A DNA stretch of 7,992 nt from contig JAFUEG010000256.1 of NCBI GenBank assembly GCA_017464045.1, forward strand, positions 1 through 7,992, given 5' to 3'. The stretch comes from Lachnospiraceae bacterium. Its GTDB lineage: Bacteria; Bacillota_A; Clostridia; Lachnospirales; Lachnospiraceae. Below are positions 6,055-7,992 of the stretch, piece by piece. Below the pieces are notes generated by a model, which saw nothing but the letters and a program-made list of their open reading frames with translations, was not told where the DNA came from and did not search any database. How positions within the stretch are numbered: the stretch's first letter is position 1; every line of letters begins with the position of its first letter. Position numbers and translations under genes: made by a program.

Positions 6055-7527
6055 CTAATTTTCCCCCTTTGCTCCGGTAAAAGTAACTGCATTGCTTCCT
6101 GCTTCATCAGTTACTGGGTTTAATGTAACATTTATTGTATATAATCTGCTCTGGAATCTCTCATCTTCAGATATATACTTTAATCCGTCATATGCCGTTC
6201 TGTCCGGATAAGTCACGCTGTCTGTCTTTACCTCAGCAAAAAGCGTTCCCGGTATAACATCCGTATCGAAATTATCTTTATGAATATTGGTATATACATT
6301 TGAAGCAGGACTGCCATCATCAAGCAAATAACTGTTAAGACTGCATAAATGTATATTAACTGCAGTGGTTTTATTCTTTTGAGTATAAAATTTGTATAAT
6401 TTTTGTCCTGTTGAATTATCTACAGTGTCAAAACTTGCATCTGTCTGAACTGCCGTAGCAAGCATCTGGTCACTATATGGTTTATAAAGATAAATCTTTG
6501 CTTCCGGAACGAAATTATCAATCATAATATACTCATTTAAAGCATAGATAACATAACTTGTAGAAGATTCTACCGCATATGGTTGAAACTCAATATAAGT
6601 AGCAGGGCATTCATCCATATAGAATTTTTGTGAGTATACGTTGTAACTAAGTGTTTTGTTGATTACACTATTATAATAATATACATCTACACTTACTATA
6701 TAATAATCTTTTCCCGCATCTGATTCCTTATTAATATAAACCTTTGTAAGCTTAATATTATTATTTAAGCTGTATGCCTGGTTTATGACACTATCGCTTG
6801 ATGTATGTCCCATGGCCTGTGTCCATGCATCAGGATCTTTCTCTCTTAAATCCTCCATAGCCAATGAGAAAAATGCTTTCTCAGCCTGAGCATCAAAGTT
6901 TGCAGAAGTACCCGGAACTATAGCAACCTTTGTACTGTCCATGTCCTGCATATTTCCAAGGTTTACATCATTAGGATTTTTAACCAAATCTGTAGTTTCA
7001 CATACAGCAGCCGTTACATATCCTGATTCATTTACCTTTACCGCATGACCTTCACTGTTTAAAATGAATCCTGATGGAGCTGATGTCGCATCCGCCATCT
7101 TAAATCCCAAATCTACATTAGCAAAAGTACCTCTCAAAGCTGTCTCCAAATCATCTAAAACAACAACTCTGGTATATTCCTTTTGTTCAGGACCCATCTT
7201 AACATTACTCAGTGCGTATCTGTAAGCATGATACTTAACCGTATGACCTGTATCATTTCCAGAAGTATCATATATCTTACATTCTACATCCTCAGGTTTA
7301 ACAGACGGTGCACCGTACTTGGTTTCCAGTTCCTCCATGGAAGACTTTTGAAAGTCTTCCATGAGATAAACTGCATCATCCATAACGTACTGCTGCTGTT
7401 TTGCCATACGGCTGGTTTTAAACGTCTGACTAATCTGGTTTACTATCGGTACCAAAAGTAACGACAGTATGGTAATGGCTATGACAATTTCAACTACAGA
7501 AAAACCTTTATTGTTTTTTCTTGCCAT
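6055..7527 (-). CDS. Large PilV/GspI-like minor prepilin
   Basis: A 490-residue prepilin-like protein. An 8-residue leader MARKNNKG precedes FSVVEIVIAITILSLLLVP, so the cut is Gly8|Phe9 and Glu13 is Glu+5. The amphipathic helix continues to about residue 68 (QTFKTSRMAKQQQYVMDDAV). Usual PilV/GspI proteins have 120-200 residues. Here a long insertion (about 120-250) and a C-terminal beta-rich part (about 305-490, starting at ECPATYIEFQPY) are added, so it looks like a modular pilin. Strands at 258-300 (LTKVYI, YYIVSVDVYYY, LSYNVYSQKFYM) resemble the pilin beta-sheet. Cysteines are C83, C176, C307 and C395. The ATG at 7527 has GAGAGG 10 nt upstream. An out-of-frame ATG at 7537 abuts this site and stops after nine codons. 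The stop TAG touches the TTG start of the PilX-like gene, which implies coupled translation. A perfect inverted repeat lies in codons 55-64. Confidence 0.85.
   Translation of the reverse strand: MARKNNKGFSVVEIVIAITILSLLLVPIVNQISQTFKTSRMAKQQQYVMDDAVYLMEDFQKSSMEELETKYGAPSVKPEDVECKIYDTSGNDTGHTVKYHAYRYALSNVKMGPEQKEYTRVVVLDDLETALRGTFANVDLGFKMADATSAPSGFILNSEGHAVKVNESGYVTAAVCETTDLVKNPNDVNLGNMQDMDSTKVAIVPGTSANFDAQAEKAFFSLAMEDLREKDPDAWTQAMGHTSSDSVINQAYSLNNNIKLTKVYINKESDAGKDYYIVSVDVYYYNSVINKTLSYNVYSQKFYMDECPATYIEFQPYAVESSTSYVIYALNEYIMIDNFVPEAKIYLYKPYSDQMLATAVQTDASFDTVDNSTGQKLYKFYTQKNKTTAVNIHLCSLNSYLLDDGSPASNVYTNIHKDNFDTDVIPGTLFAEVKTDSVTYPDRTAYDGLKYISEDERFQSRLYTINVTLNPVTDEAGSNAVTFTGAKGEN
6063..6070 (-). 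promoter_or_regulatory. Ribosome binding site inside the PilV-like 3' end, serving the PilX-like TTG start
   Basis: Minus-strand AAAGGGGG lies within the last codons of the PilV-like gene (GAKGEN) and is 8 nt from the TTG at 6054. Good spacing supports the rare start codon. Confidence 0.65.
7336..7363 (-). repeat. Perfect 13-bp inverted repeat (hairpin) within the PilV-like coding sequence
   Basis: CATGGAAGACTTT (7336-7348) is followed by TG and then its exact reverse complement AAAGTCTTCCATG (7351-7363). In the mRNA it would fold as a stem of 11-13 bp with a small loop, 164 nt after the start codon. It encodes L55 to M64 (LMEDFQKSSM). No U-run follows on either strand, so it is not a normal intrinsic terminator. 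Confidence 0.8.
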
Positions 7528-7537
7528 AAATCCTCAT

Positions 7538-7543
7538 CCTCTC
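7538..7543 (-). promoter_or_regulatory. Ribosome binding site of the PilV-like gene
   Basis: Minus-strand GAGAGG directly follows the TAA of the upstream gene and is 10 nt from the ATG at 7527. A second GAGG at 7532-7535 is only 4 nt away and is less well placed. Confidence 0.55.
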
Positions 7544-7992
7544 TTAATTAACCCTTACAGTTCCACCTTTGCTGCCCATTGTAAATCTAGGTGATGAGCT
7601 GTCATCTCCATCAACCTTAATATCTACTGCAACATCAGTATCATTTGAAACATTAAGCTTGATACCGTTAGTATCACCTGAATCTACTCTTGCTGATGAG
7701 CTTACATATATTCCAAAACTTGTTGCTCCATCAGCTATATCTACTGTCATATCTTTTCCGTTAAGAGTTATTGTGGCAACCTTCTTGCCATCATTATCCT
7801 CTATCTTAACATCAACTGTTGCAACATCATTATCAGCATATGATAACTTTGAACTTCCTGCTGCTATTACAATTCCGTCTCCGGCATCATTAGCTGCATT
7901 ATTAAGTGTAATCTTAACATCATTAGAACTTGCAGTTACAGTTGAAGATGAACCTGTTGAAACAGGTGCGGCAGCACCGCTTCCTCCTAAGA
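7544..7992 (-). CDS. C-terminal part of a beta-rich surface or secreted protein (5' end beyond the window)
   Basis: The frame is open from the right edge (first full codon at 7990) to the TAA at 7544, giving 148 visible residues. The N-terminus is missing, so signal type is unknown. The visible part starts with a Gly/Ala/Ser/Thr-rich linker-like stretch (about 1-22) and continues as short strands with Asp/Asn/Gly turns. Two imperfect copies of a unit of about 32 residues are seen: one holds DVATVDVKIEDNDG (55-68), the other TDVAVDIKVDGDD (118-130). The protein ends in GGTVRVN with no LPXTG motif and no C-terminal membrane segment. The only in-frame start codon is ATG at 7750 (residue 81), mid-domain with a weak ribosome site, so it is not a separate small gene. 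It lies 16 nt before the PilV-like gene. It might be a pilin, a modular minor pilin or another exported protein. Function unknown. Confidence 0.75.
   Translation of the reverse strand, partial: LGGSGAAAPVSTGSSSTVTASSNDVKITLNNAANDAGDGIVIAAGSSKLSYADNDVATVDVKIEDNDGKKVATITLNGKDMTVDIADGATSFGIYVSSSARVDSGDTNGIKLNVSNDTDVAVDIKVDGDDSSSPRFTMGSKGGTVRVN
7550..7837 (-). repeat. Two imperfect protein-level repeats in the right-edge gene
   Basis: Residues 52-83 and 116-147 align as ADNDVATVDVKIEDNDG against SNDTDVAVDIKVDGDDS. At DNA level 7629-7643 and 7821-7835 match at 14 of 15 bases. The repeat suggests a beta-solenoid or tandem beta modules. Confidence 0.5.

Noticed and set aside
7183..7461. 92-residue plus-strand ORF opposite the PilV-like gene
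   Set aside because: It is antisense to a well supported prepilin, has no recognisable motif and no context on that strand.
7544..7750. A separate 68-residue gene starting at the ATG at 7750
   Set aside because: The frame is open all the way to the right edge, the ATG falls inside a repeated beta module, and the upstream site is weak. It is the tail of a longer gene.
7975..7988. AGGAGG near the right edge followed by GTG as a gene start
   Set aside because: The GTG at 7977 is out of frame with the gene and reaches a stop within about 14 codons. The purines simply encode Gly residues in a linker.

Overview
The window is an AT-rich stretch of one polycistron. Every supportable gene reads on the minus strand, so transcription runs from high to low coordinates. 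Gaps are 16, 0, 11, 17 and 20 nt, with no promoter, terminator, tRNA, rRNA, CRISPR array or insertion sequence visible. Low GC, purine-rich Shine-Dalgarno sequences, Gram-positive style leaders and the protein style suggest a Clostridia-type Firmicute, probably of the Lachnospiraceae kind. This placement is an inference from sequence character, not a database match.

In transcription order the window holds: (1) the 3' end of a secreted or surface beta-rich protein of unknown function (7544 to the right edge); (2) a large PilV/GspI-like minor prepilin (6055-7527); (3) a very large PilX/GspK-like minor prepilin of 991 residues (3079-6054); (4) a GspH/FimU-like minor prepilin carrying a perfect EF-hand loop (2456-3067); (5) a PilW/GspJ-like minor prepilin (1566-2438); (6) a Sec-secreted protein of at least 515 residues that runs off the left edge (1-1545). 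This last gene has no in-window stop, so an ORF list that demands a stop would miss it.

Together genes 2-5 look like a full H-I-J-K class minor pilin set, the group that in type IV pili and type II secretion primes filament assembly and sits at the tip. The secreted protein directly after them occupies the place that the tip protein PilY1 holds in the Pseudomonas fimU-pilV-pilW-pilX-pilY1 operon, so it is a candidate tip adhesin or tip cargo. No motor ATPase, platform protein, prepilin peptidase or alignment-complex gene lies in the window, so the core machine must be encoded elsewhere.

Unusual points are the size of the PilV- and PilX-like proteins (modular pilins with big extra beta domains), the EF-hand loop, two TTG starts, internal repeats in both edge proteins, and a perfect 13-bp inverted repeat buried in the PilV-like coding sequence.
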